Shown here piece by piece: positions 1 through 6,042 of a stretch of DNA of 14,077 nucleotides. A program made the position numbers and the translations under genes. Positions within the stretch are counted from its first letter, which is position 1, and each line of letters opens with the position of its first letter. The notes beneath the pieces are model-generated. The model did not search any database. It was not told the DNA's origin and worked only from the letters and a program-made list of their open reading frames with translations. Source of the DNA: Sphaerochaeta sp. (GTDB lineage Bacteria; Spirochaetota; Spirochaetia; Sphaerochaetales; Sphaerochaetaceae); contig DMOO01000059.1 of the NCBI GenBank assembly GCA_003456855.1, forward strand, positions 1-14,077. Direction: 5' to 3'.

Positions 1-738
1 CGGCTCGATCATCCAGAACTCGGCGAGGTGTCTCTTTGTGTTTGAGTTCTCGGCTCTGAAGGTAGGTCCGAAGGTATAGATGTTCTTCAGGGCTGTTGCA
101 TAGGTCTCACCCTCAAGCTGACCGCTGACAGTAAGGCTTGTTCGCTTGCCGAAGAAGTCCTTGGAGTAATCGATCTTTCCATCCTCAAGCCTTGGGATGT
201 TGTCCAGATCTAGAGTTGTGACCTGGAACATCTGGCCTGCTCCCTCTGCGTCACTGGCTGTGATCAGCGGAGTGTTGACATAGAAGAAGCCGTTCTCCTG
301 GAAGAAGCGATGCACGGCATAGGCCATTGTGCTTCTGACTCTCGCCACAGCTCCGATTGTGTTTGTTCTGGCTCTGAGATGAGCGATCTCGCGGAGGTAC
401 TCAAGTGTGTGGCGCTTCTTCTGAAGCGGATAGTCACTTGGGCAGTCTCCGACCATGGTGATGGATGATGCCTGGAGCTCGACCTTCTGGTCTCCTCCCA
501 TTGAGGCAACAAGCTTTCCTTCGCATACCACTGAGCATCCTGTTGAGATGTTATTGAGGAGATTATTGTCGATGGTTGAGCGATCTGCGACGACCTGAAG
601 ACCCTTCAGGCAGCTACCGTCATTTACTTCGATGAATGTGACAGTCTTGCTGTCGCGCTTTGTTCTGACCCAGCCCTCAACTTGGATGGTCTGTGGTCCC
701 GGTTCCATTGTCTTAAGTTCACTGATTAACTCTGACAT
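1..738 (-). CDS. asnS: Asparaginyl-tRNA synthetase, C-terminus cut off by window edge
   Basis: Class II aminoacyl-tRNA synthetase that charges tRNA-Asn with asparagine in the cytoplasm. The window holds the first 246 codons; the gene runs off the left edge. Residues about 15-100 form the OB-fold anticodon-binding domain ([14 protein letters not shown] start, then FIEVNDGS). The catalytic domain follows, with [15 protein letters not shown] and a motif 2 region ending the visible part ([20 protein letters not shown]), the form seen in AsnRS rather than AspRS, where R-H-x-x-E-F contacts ATP and the tRNA acceptor. The ATG at 736-738 follows GGAG at good spacing. It is preceded by its own promoter, though walJ lies upstream in the same direction 106 bp away. 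Identification rests on recognised family motifs; AspRS is much less likely given the AENSNT signature. Confidence 0.93.
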   Translation of the reverse strand, partial: MSELISELKTMEPGPQTIQVEGWVRTKRDSKTVTFIEVNDGSCLKGLQVVADRSTIDNNLLNNISTGCSVVCEGKLVASMGGDQKVELQASSITMVGDCPSDYPLQKKRHTLEYLREIAHLRARTNTIGAVARVRSTMAYAVHRFFQENGFFYVNTPLITASDAEGAGQMFQVTTLDLDNIPRLEDGKIDYSKDFFGKRTSLTVSGQLEGETYATALKNIYTFGPTFRAENSNTKRHLAEFWMIEP

Positions 739-761
739 ATAATAATCTCCTATAGCGTCTA

Positions 762-791
762 ATAGTATTTAAATATCATATTCTTAGTCAA
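762..791 (-). promoter_or_regulatory. Sigma-70-type promoter for asnS
   Basis: Read on the minus strand, TTGACT (786-791) and TACTAT (762-767) are separated by 18 bp. Transcription would start near 755, giving a leader of about 17 nt before the asnS ATG. This is too short for a T-box or other riboswitch, so asnS shows no visible leader-based control. Confidence 0.6.
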
Positions 792-844
792 TAATGATTC
801 TCGACCAAAGAGTTATCTAATATTCCGATATAGGAAATCAAAAC

Positions 845-1642
845 CTAGATAACACCACAATAACGCTCTCCACGGGCACATACTGTAGCGTTGAATCCGA
901 CCATGGCCTGCTGAACAAGTTCAACGGTGTTGTTGTTTGAGGAAAGATGTATCAGGTAGACTGGCTTCTGGCTCTTGTCGAAGCCGGCATCAAGAAGCAG
1001 GCTTCTGGCCTGATCGTTGGACAGATGTCCACGCTCGCCTGCCACCCTCTTCTGCAACCTCAGGGGATAGGGTCCCCTTCTCAGCATCTCGACATCATGG
1101 TTGGATTCCAGGAAAAGGACGTCGGCCTCCTTGGCGGCCTTGACCATGTCCTCGTTGTAGATCCCGGTGTCTGTGATTATCACGAACACCTTGCCATCAG
1201 CCTTGATCTCATAGCCGCAGCTTCCTGCACTGTCATGGCTGGTGTAGAAGCAGGAGACCTCGAAAGGTCCGACATTCACCTCCGACTCCGGACCAATGGT
1301 CCTTTCAGTATCCTCGGGGAGGGACAAGGCCAGATACTCCGACAATGCAAGGGATCTGCATCGCTTACTGACATAGACAGGCTTATGCGTCTGTCTGGCA
1401 AAGGTGCCTGCACAGTGGGCATGGTCGGGATGGAGGTGGGTCAGAAACAGAGACTGGATGGAGTTGTAGTCGAAGCCCCCATCAGAGATTCTGAGTTTAA
1501 GCTGCTTCAGGGAGTAACCTGCATCTATGAGTATGGACTTCTCTGATGCTGTGTCATCGAACAGTGTCTGCTCTCTGCTGTCAGTAGAGAAAATGTAGCT
1601 GTTGCCGCAGCTTCCAGAACCCAGGACAGAGAATCTTACCAC
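845..1642 (-). CDS. walJ: WalJ/YycJ-family metallo-beta-lactamase-fold hydrolase
   Basis: MBL-fold protein of the YycJ/WalJ family, a predicted two-metal exonuclease/hydrolase linked in Firmicutes to cell-wall and DNA-replication coordination; its exact substrate is not known. Visible: RFSVLGSGSCGNS at the N-terminus, metal motif HLHPDH (residues 69-74), a second histidine in TSHDSAG, the aspartate in ITDTG, then LESNHDVEMLRRGPYP, GHLSNDQA and IHLSSNNN, all typical of YycJ. Length 265 aa is usual. I choose the GTG at 1640-1642, preceded by GGGGG about 6 nt upstream; the longer ORF from 1687 would begin inside the tRNA terminator and add a Phe-rich stretch encoded by the T-tract. An insertion of about 12 residues (around 25-37) before ILIDAG is unusual. 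No room exists for a promoter between the terminator and this start. Confidence 0.85.
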   Translation of the reverse strand: MVRFSVLGSGSCGNSYIFSTDSREQTLFDDTASEKSILIDAGYSLKQLKLRISDGGFDYNSIQSLFLTHLHPDHAHCAGTFARQTHKPVYVSKRCRSLALSEYLALSLPEDTERTIGPESEVNVGPFEVSCFYTSHDSAGSCGYEIKADGKVFVIITDTGIYNEDMVKAAKEADVLFLESNHDVEMLRRGPYPLRLQKRVAGERGHLSNDQARSLLLDAGFDKSQKPVYLIHLSSNNNTVELVQQAMVGFNATVCARGERYCGVI

Positions 1643-1655
1643 ACGGAACCCCCAG

Positions 1656-1687
1656 AAAAAGAAAAATGCCGAGAAAGCTCTCGGCAT
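1656..1687 (-). terminator. Rho-independent terminator of the tRNA gene
   Basis: On the minus strand an 8-bp perfect stem (ATGCCGAG / CTCGGCAT, arms 1680-1687 and 1666-1673) with a 6-nt loop is followed by TTTTTCTTTTT. It begins 11 nt after the tRNA discriminator base. The T-tract ends only about 13 nt before the walJ GTG, so the walJ ribosome-binding site directly abuts it. Confidence 0.85.
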
Positions 1688-1698
1688 CTTGTTTTGTT

Positions 1699-1771
1699 TA
1701 GCGGCGAAGGGCCACGATCCCCTGACCGATCGGATATGAGCCGATTGCTCTACCAGCTGAGCTACGCCGCC
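1699..1771 (-). tRNA. tRNA-Met (CAT anticodon) with altered T-loop
   Basis: The sequence folds into a full 73-nt cloverleaf: acceptor GGCGGCG/CGCCGCT (G1-U72 wobble), D-stem GCTC/GAGC with an 8-nt loop, anticodon stem ATCGG/CCGAT with loop CTCATAT (anticodon CAT at 1736-1738), 5-nt variable loop, T-stem AGGGG/CCCTT, discriminator A, and no encoded CCA. The anticodon stem lacks the three G-C pairs of an initiator, so it is elongator-type Met; a lysidine-modified tRNA-Ile is possible but the body resembles Met. The T-loop is ATCGTGG rather than the canonical TTCRANN, so positions 54 and 58 are A and U instead of U and A. It has its own promoter and terminator. Confidence 0.88.
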
Positions 1772-1782
1772 AAGACTATGAT

Positions 1783-1811
1783 TTTATAGACCATTTGAGA
1801 AAAAAGAGCAA
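1783..1811 (-). promoter_or_regulatory. Promoter of the tRNA-Met gene
   Basis: On the minus strand TTGCTC (1806-1811) and TATAAA (1783-1788) are spaced by 17 bp, placing the start about 5-7 nt upstream of the mature tRNA 5' end. The stop codon of the upstream small exported protein (1818-1820) is just outside the -35 box. Confidence 0.6.
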
Positions 1812-1817
1812 GTCCCA

Positions 1818-2261
1818 TTAGTTACTTTTTTCAGAATTGTCTTCAGACAGCAGTTTCATCGACACTATGAAGCCACCATCGATGATGAACGACATGCATG
1901 ATGAACCCACCCTTGCATTCAGTCCGACGCTTCCGTCCGAGTTGGAATGGGAAACGGAGAGAAGAACCTCTGCTGCAGGCAGATTCTCAGAAAACCATGG
2001 GCCGAACAGGCTCACAAGGGACTGCCTCACATCCTCACGCAGGTAGGTCTCCGTCCACTCGAAGGAATACTCAGATTTCAAAGCCCTCTGAAGAAGCTCG
2101 TGGGTCTCCGATGAGTCCGGCTCCGCCAGCTTCCCGATGACAGAGTCAACAGGAAGGTTCGCAACCTTGACGTTGGACGGCAGGTAGGACCTGACCGAGG
2201 AGCTGAATGTCGGAACACAGAGAACAAACAAAAGCAAGGCAAATGCCACGAACTTCTTCAT
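1818..2261 (-). CDS. Small exported protein of unknown function
   Basis: I do not recognise this family. From the ATG at 2259-2261 it is 147 aa and begins MKKFVAFALLLFVLCVPTFS, a typical signal peptide: Lys-Lys, a hydrophobic core, and likely cleavage near the FSSS stretch. No lipobox cysteine is visible, so the mature product is probably periplasmic. The mature part (about 125 aa) is mixed in character, with an acidic middle (LAEPDSSETHELL) and a C-terminal segment with alternating hydrophobic residues (MSFIIDGGFIVSMKLL) that suggests beta-strands. Alternative starts are ATG at 2270 and GTG at 2276, the latter two codons upstream; GGGTGA upstream of 2270 is a weak ribosome-binding site, so the start is uncertain by up to five codons. 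It is divergent from the TtcA-family gene and lies just upstream of the tRNA promoter. Confidence 0.7.
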   Translation of the reverse strand: MKKFVAFALLLFVLCVPTFSSSVRSYLPSNVKVANLPVDSVIGKLAEPDSSETHELLQRALKSEYSFEWTETYLREDVRQSLVSLFGPWFSENLPAAEVLLSVSHSNSDGSVGLNARVGSSCMSFIIDGGFIVSMKLLSEDNSEKSN

Positions 2262-2346
2262 CGCAGACATTCTCACCCAAAAAGACGATTACCTCAAGTG
2301 TTTTCAAATGCATGAATATGATTTATCATCTCGTTCAGAGGTACAG

Positions 2347-3135
2347 ATGAAAGAACCAACCATCAGCGAATTCGACAATTCAAAGCTCTCTTACCGAAAC
2401 GTGATAGACGGCAACATGCAGCCTTGGGTCATGAGGTTCATCAAGGATGTCGGCAAGGGCATCAACGACTTCGACATGATTCGCGACGGAGAGGACATCC
2501 TGCTTGCAGTCTCAGGAGGAAAGGACTCCCTTGCACTGGCCATGGCCCTTTCAGTCAGAAGGAAGTGGCTTCCCATCAACTACACACTCCATGGCATCAT
2601 GATCAACTGGATCGAGCATCCAATCGAGGAACCTGCAAAGGAAAGACTCAGACAGTACTTCAAGGACCTGGACATAGACTTCGAGATCATCGACGAGCCA
2701 CAGTTCCCGTCGGTCAAGGATCCGGAGGGCTACAACTGCTACATCTGCGCCAGAAACCGCAGAAGGATACTGTTCGAGATCGCCAACAAGCGAGGCTTCA
2801 AGCAGATAGCCATGGGCCATCATCTGGACGACCTTGTCGAGACAAGTATCATGAATCTCTTCTTCCGCGGAGATTTTGCGACCATGAATCCGATACAGGA
2901 GTTCTTTGAGGGGGATCTCTATGTCATCAGGCCGATGATTGAGATCCACGAGAACACTTTGAAACGGCTTGCCCAGACCTACGACCTTCCGGTAGTGAAG
3001 CCTGTATGCCCCTATGACCAGACAAACATCCGCTCCCAGATCAAGCCGATTGTCAAGGAACTCTGCCACATGGATAGGTTCGCCAGAGAGCATGTTTTCA
3101 AAGCCCACGAACTTAACTGTAGCATAAAAAGATAG
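2347..3135 (+). CDS. ttcA: TtcA-family PP-loop tRNA thiolation enzyme
   Basis: ATP-pyrophosphatase-fold protein of the TtcA family, which in characterised members uses ATP and an iron-sulfur cluster to make 2-thiocytidine at tRNA position 32. Visible in 262 aa: P-loop AVSGGKDS (SGGKDS, residues 56-61), CYIC (C131, C134) followed by ARNRRR, GHHLDD (157-162), and a third cysteine C221 in KPVCPY. The CxxC plus distal Cys is the TtcA cluster-binding pattern. Length is slightly shorter than E. coli TtcA. I prefer the ATG at 2347, which has AGAGG 5 nt upstream, over the ATG at 2308, which has no ribosome-binding site. A weak -10-like TATGAT sits at 2317-2322, which would also exclude the upstream start. 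Substrate assignment is family-level; a related thiolase acting on another tRNA position is possible. Confidence 0.8.
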   Translation: MKEPTISEFDNSKLSYRNVIDGNMQPWVMRFIKDVGKGINDFDMIRDGEDILLAVSGGKDSLALAMALSVRRKWLPINYTLHGIMINWIEHPIEEPAKERLRQYFKDLDIDFEIIDEPQFPSVKDPEGYNCYICARNRRRILFEIANKRGFKQIAMGHHLDDLVETSIMNLFFRGDFATMNPIQEFFEGDLYVIRPMIEIHENTLKRLAQTYDLPVVKPVCPYDQTNIRSQIKPIVKELCHMDRFAREHVFKAHELNCSIKR

Positions 3136-3176
3136 CTTTTAAGCTTCCAAAACAATATATATCTCGTTTTAATGCA

Positions 3177-3205
3177 TTGCGACAATTAAAAATTAGATAT
3201 ATTAT
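3177..3205 (+). promoter_or_regulatory. Promoter for the outer-membrane protein-mutL unit
   Basis: TTGCGA (3177-3182) and TATTAT (3200-3205) are spaced by exactly 17 bp in an A/T-rich gap. The predicted start near 3212 gives a leader of about 40 nt. No terminator was found between the ttcA stop and this promoter. Confidence 0.55.
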
Positions 3206-3251
3206 AGAGTGATAATATGTGAGAAATTCGGGGAAGTCCGAAGGAGTCAGT

Positions 3252-6026
3252 ATGAAAACATTTTTCAGAAACGCCATGGGCAAAAAGCTGATCACCACGC
3301 TTTTGGTGCTTGTCATGGCAACATGTGCAGTGTTTGCAGCCTCCATCACTGTCAAGGGTGAAGTAGGAGATGCAAAGATCTATGACAACAACTACAAGAT
3401 CGTTGAGAACCCATCACAGATCTCAACCGGTTATGTAGTCCAGACAGCCGAAAACGGAATCGCATTCGCAAACGATTCCTTCATCATCCAGGTCGAGCCA
3501 AATTCCTTGGTCCAGATCATGAGTCTTGGTGGAACACCTGAGATTTACCTGCTTGATGGTAAGGCTGCAGTCGCTTCAACAAAGTCATTCAGGGTCAGAA
3601 CAACTGTCACCTACTACTCAGCTGAAGCAAACTCAGAGATCTATGTCATTTCCGATGAAGCTGAGGAATCAGCATTCGTCAGTGCTGGAAGTGCAAGTGC
3701 AACGAACCTGATCACAGGCAAGAAGACAACCGTCTCAGAAGGCACCTACATCAACAACGCAAAGGGTGATTCGACCCCTTCAGCAATCGATGCTGCCGCC
3801 TACTGGTCTAACGAGTCCGAGACAGCAGAATCAACCGAACAGGCAGCAACTGAACAGCCAGCAGCCGAACAGCCGGCAGCAGAGCAGGCCCCAGTTGAAG
3901 TCGTGGTTATTCCAGCTCCACTTTCAAGGACCTTCACTTATGCTGGTTACAGCGCAACAATAACAGCTTATATTGGCGAAGCACGTGTAACTTATCCAGC
4001 ATTTGTTACAAACGAGGAAATCAATGCAGCTGCTGCAGCAGCATCTTGGAAGTATCCAGAGTACGTCCAGGGCATCACATATGAGTTCACCGAGCCAGGT
4101 GCTCTCACAATCTACTACCCAGAGACATACGGCGAAACAGAGTTCAACCTTGCAATGGGTATTCTCGAGAAGGAGCTCCCGGCCTACCTGAACGAACTCT
4201 TCCAGACAGAGGCAGAGTTCACAGTCGAGGCACCGGAACCAGTAGTGATTGCCGTTGAGGCACCAGCTGAAGAGCCAGTGGCCGAAGAGCCGGCACCTGC
4301 AGAGGAAACCCTCGGAGCCCTCACCCATACATTCACATATGGCCAGTTCAGCGCCACACTCGAGGCATACATCGGAACAGCCTTCCTCACCTATCCTGAC
4401 TTTGTCAGAAACGATGAGATCGATGCCGCAGCCCATGCCGCATCAATGGCTTATCCAGAGGATGTCAAGGGAATCTACTACGAGATCACTGAGCCAGGCA
4501 AGGCAACGATCACCTATCCCGAGACCTACGGCAAGCTTGAGTTCGACTATGCAGTCGCACTCATCGAGAAGGAACTCCCAGGTTACATCGCAAGCCTCTT
4601 CGCAACAGAGCCAGAGCCAGAGGCAGTCGTAGCAGAGGAGCCGGCACCAGAGGCACCAGCCGAGCCAGCACCAGCTGAGCCAGCACCAGCAACAGAGCCG
4701 GAGAAGACTCCTATCGAGACAACTCCAAGACCAGAGCCACAGGAAGTCGAGCCGGAACCAGAGAAGGAATCCAACTTCAGATTCGGCGCAACAATCGGTG
4801 TCATCTATGGTCTTGATCATCCAAGTTCAAGCTACAAGGCATTCCTGCATGATAGAATCAGAGGTTTCGGAAAGAACCTCGAGGTCTATGTCGATCCTAC
4901 AATCTACTACAACAACCTCACATTTGGACTCCATTTCGTTGTTGACATGTCCTTGTTCAGACCGACACAGATCGTCAATCCGTTCACATTCAATGCAAAC
5001 GGTGCAACCGGAGTGGTCAACTCCATCATGAAGTATATCGGAGTATTCGCATATGAGGCGGGAGACTTCTCAATCAGAGCCGACAGAACCACAGAGCTCG
5101 AGTTCAGGAACCCGGTCTATGATTCAATGAAGCGTGCCTATGACACAGAGGACAAACTCCTTGGAACAGTCAGCTACACAGCCGGCAACTTCTCAGCCTA
5201 TGCATTCGTCGATGACCTCCAGTTCCAGGCAAAGCTTGAGGGCCGTGGCCAGTACGCTGGTCTCAGAGCCGCCTACAACCTCGGAAAGGTCGAGATCGGT
5301 GCAAGTGCAATCGTCGACATGAGAAGCGGTATCAAGTCAATGAACTTCTACCCGGCAGTCGACATTGTCGCTCCATTCACCTTCCAGGATACAACAATTG
5401 AGGTTGATGCAGGCTTTGCAGCACAACTCACAACAAGCGGTCTCCAGGGCATGCTCGTCGAGGGTAAGGTCAACGTCACATACGGCATCCTCACAGTCGG
5501 AGTCGGTGCAGCCTACAACAAGGATCATCACTTCAACGACCTCGTGAACAATGGACCTGCAGATGTCATCAAGCAGTTCAGCGGCAACTCAATCGACATC
5601 CTGCTCAGTGGTGCAATCAACACCAAGCATCTCAGAGTCAGCGGATCAATCGATGCTCCGTTCGCTCTCGATGGCGGTTCAAGACTTGCATACAACACAG
5701 TCATCACAAAGAACGGCAAGACAGAGGTCATCAGTGCTGATACCCTCAATGCCCAGGCTGATGTCATGCTCGGCAAGTTCACCTTCAGCGTCGGAGCAGT
5801 CTACAACGGATTCTGCGGACGTCTTGCTAACCTCCTCAAGGCAATCAAGCACGCAAGCGGAAGAAGAGCAGCATTGGCTGGCTTCGTCGATCCTGAGATT
5901 TCAACCTACTACGGAATCGCCGACATCAAGCTCGGTAATTTCGATGCATATGTCAGAGCTGACCTTGCAAGAGTCAACGGCACAATGACAATCCCAGTCT
6001 CCATCGGAGCTTCCTTCAGCTTCTGA
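3252..6026 (+). CDS. Large envelope protein: signal peptide, FecR-like region, tandem repeat, Pro/Glu linkers, C-terminal beta-barrel
   Basis: The 924-aa protein starts at the ATG preceded by AAGGAG 6 nt upstream; the longer GTG start at 3219 lacks support. Residues 1-29 are a signal peptide ending AVFA. Residues about 30-175 resemble a FecR-type domain (GEVGDAKIYDNN, LLDGKAAVAS, FRVRTTVTYYSAEANSEIYV). Residues 181-223 are Gln/Ala/Glu-rich (AAEQPAAEQ). Two ungapped 97-residue repeats lie at 224-320 and 357-453, joined by an acidic Pro/Ala linker, and a longer Pro/Ala/Glu linker spans about 454-514. The remaining 410 residues have alternating polar/hydrophobic, aromatic-rich strands and end SIGASFSF with a terminal Phe, consistent with a BAM-inserted beta-barrel. 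Inferred topology: N-terminal part in the periplasm, barrel in the outer membrane. The barrel family is not recognised. Codon use is strongly biased (ATC, CTC, AGA), suggesting high expression. mutL follows after 16 bp. Confidence 0.82.
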   Translation: MKTFFRNAMGKKLITTLLVLVMATCAVFAASITVKGEVGDAKIYDNNYKIVENPSQISTGYVVQTAENGIAFANDSFIIQVEPNSLVQIMSLGGTPEIYLLDGKAAVASTKSFRVRTTVTYYSAEANSEIYVISDEAEESAFVSAGSASATNLITGKKTTVSEGTYINNAKGDSTPSAIDAAAYWSNESETAESTEQAATEQPAAEQPAAEQAPVEVVVIPAPLSRTFTYAGYSATITAYIGEARVTYPAFVTNEEINAAAAAASWKYPEYVQGITYEFTEPGALTIYYPETYGETEFNLAMGILEKELPAYLNELFQTEAEFTVEAPEPVVIAVEAPAEEPVAEEPAPAEETLGALTHTFTYGQFSATLEAYIGTAFLTYPDFVRNDEIDAAAHAASMAYPEDVKGIYYEITEPGKATITYPETYGKLEFDYAVALIEKELPGYIASLFATEPEPEAVVAEEPAPEAPAEPAPAEPAPATEPEKTPIETTPRPEPQEVEPEPEKESNFRFGATIGVIYGLDHPSSSYKAFLHDRIRGFGKNLEVYVDPTIYYNNLTFGLHFVVDMSLFRPTQIVNPFTFNANGATGVVNSIMKYIGVFAYEAGDFSIRADRTTELEFRNPVYDSMKRAYDTEDKLLGTVSYTAGNFSAYAFVDDLQFQAKLEGRGQYAGLRAAYNLGKVEIGASAIVDMRSGIKSMNFYPAVDIVAPFTFQDTTIEVDAGFAAQLTTSGLQGMLVEGKVNVTYGILTVGVGAAYNKDHHFNDLVNNGPADVIKQFSGNSIDILLSGAINTKHLRVSGSIDAPFALDGGSRLAYNTVITKNGKTEVISADTLNAQADVMLGKFTFSVGAVYNGFCGRLANLLKAIKHASGRRAALAGFVDPEISTYYGIADIKLGNFDAYVRADLARVNGTMTIPVSIGASFSF
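3921..4610 (+). repeat. Two-copy 97-residue repeat inside the envelope protein
   Basis: Copy 1 is encoded at 3921-4211 and copy 2 at 4320-4610. They align without gaps over 97 residues with about 60 identities counted by eye. Shared blocks include SAT, AYIG, TYP, the N-x-E-I-x-A-A-A core, TEPG, YPETYG and EKELP. The 108-bp spacer encodes an acidic Pro/Ala linker. The DNA copies have diverged at third positions, so this is an old duplication rather than a recent slippage product. Confidence 0.88.
4611..4793 (+). repeat. Pro/Ala/Glu-rich linker-coding stretch
   Basis: This region encodes short imperfect units such as AEPAPAEPAPA and PEPQEVEPEPEKE, with GAGCCAGCACCA-like DNA units. It is a low-complexity extended linker between the second repeat and the barrel, of the type used to span the periplasm or pass peptidoglycan. 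The units are not pure tandem repeats. Confidence 0.75.
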
Positions 6027-6042
6027 TAGGAACATAGTCGTT

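Noticed and set aside
947..1546. 199-codon open frame antisense to walJ
   Set aside because: It lies wholly opposite a gene with clear conserved motifs, has no recognisable protein features, and fits a codon-bias shadow.
1643..1687. N-terminal extension of walJ to an ATG at 1687
   Set aside because: It starts inside the terminator stem, has no ribosome-binding site, and yields a Phe-rich peptide from the T-tract; the GTG at 1642 has a GGGGG ribosome-binding site and matches the family N-terminus.
2551..3108. 185-codon open frame antisense to the TtcA-family gene
   Set aside because: It is fully opposite a well-supported gene and contains no recognisable domain or signal.
3134..3145. AGCTTTTAAGCT inverted repeat at the ttcA stop codon
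   Set aside because: The stem is only about 5 bp, A/T-rich and not followed by a T-tract, so it does not support a terminator call.
4611..4793. Phase-variable simple-sequence repeat in the Pro/Ala/Glu linker
   Set aside because: The units are imperfect and multiples of three, with mixed codons; there is no homopolymer or pure short tandem tract able to shift the frame by slippage.
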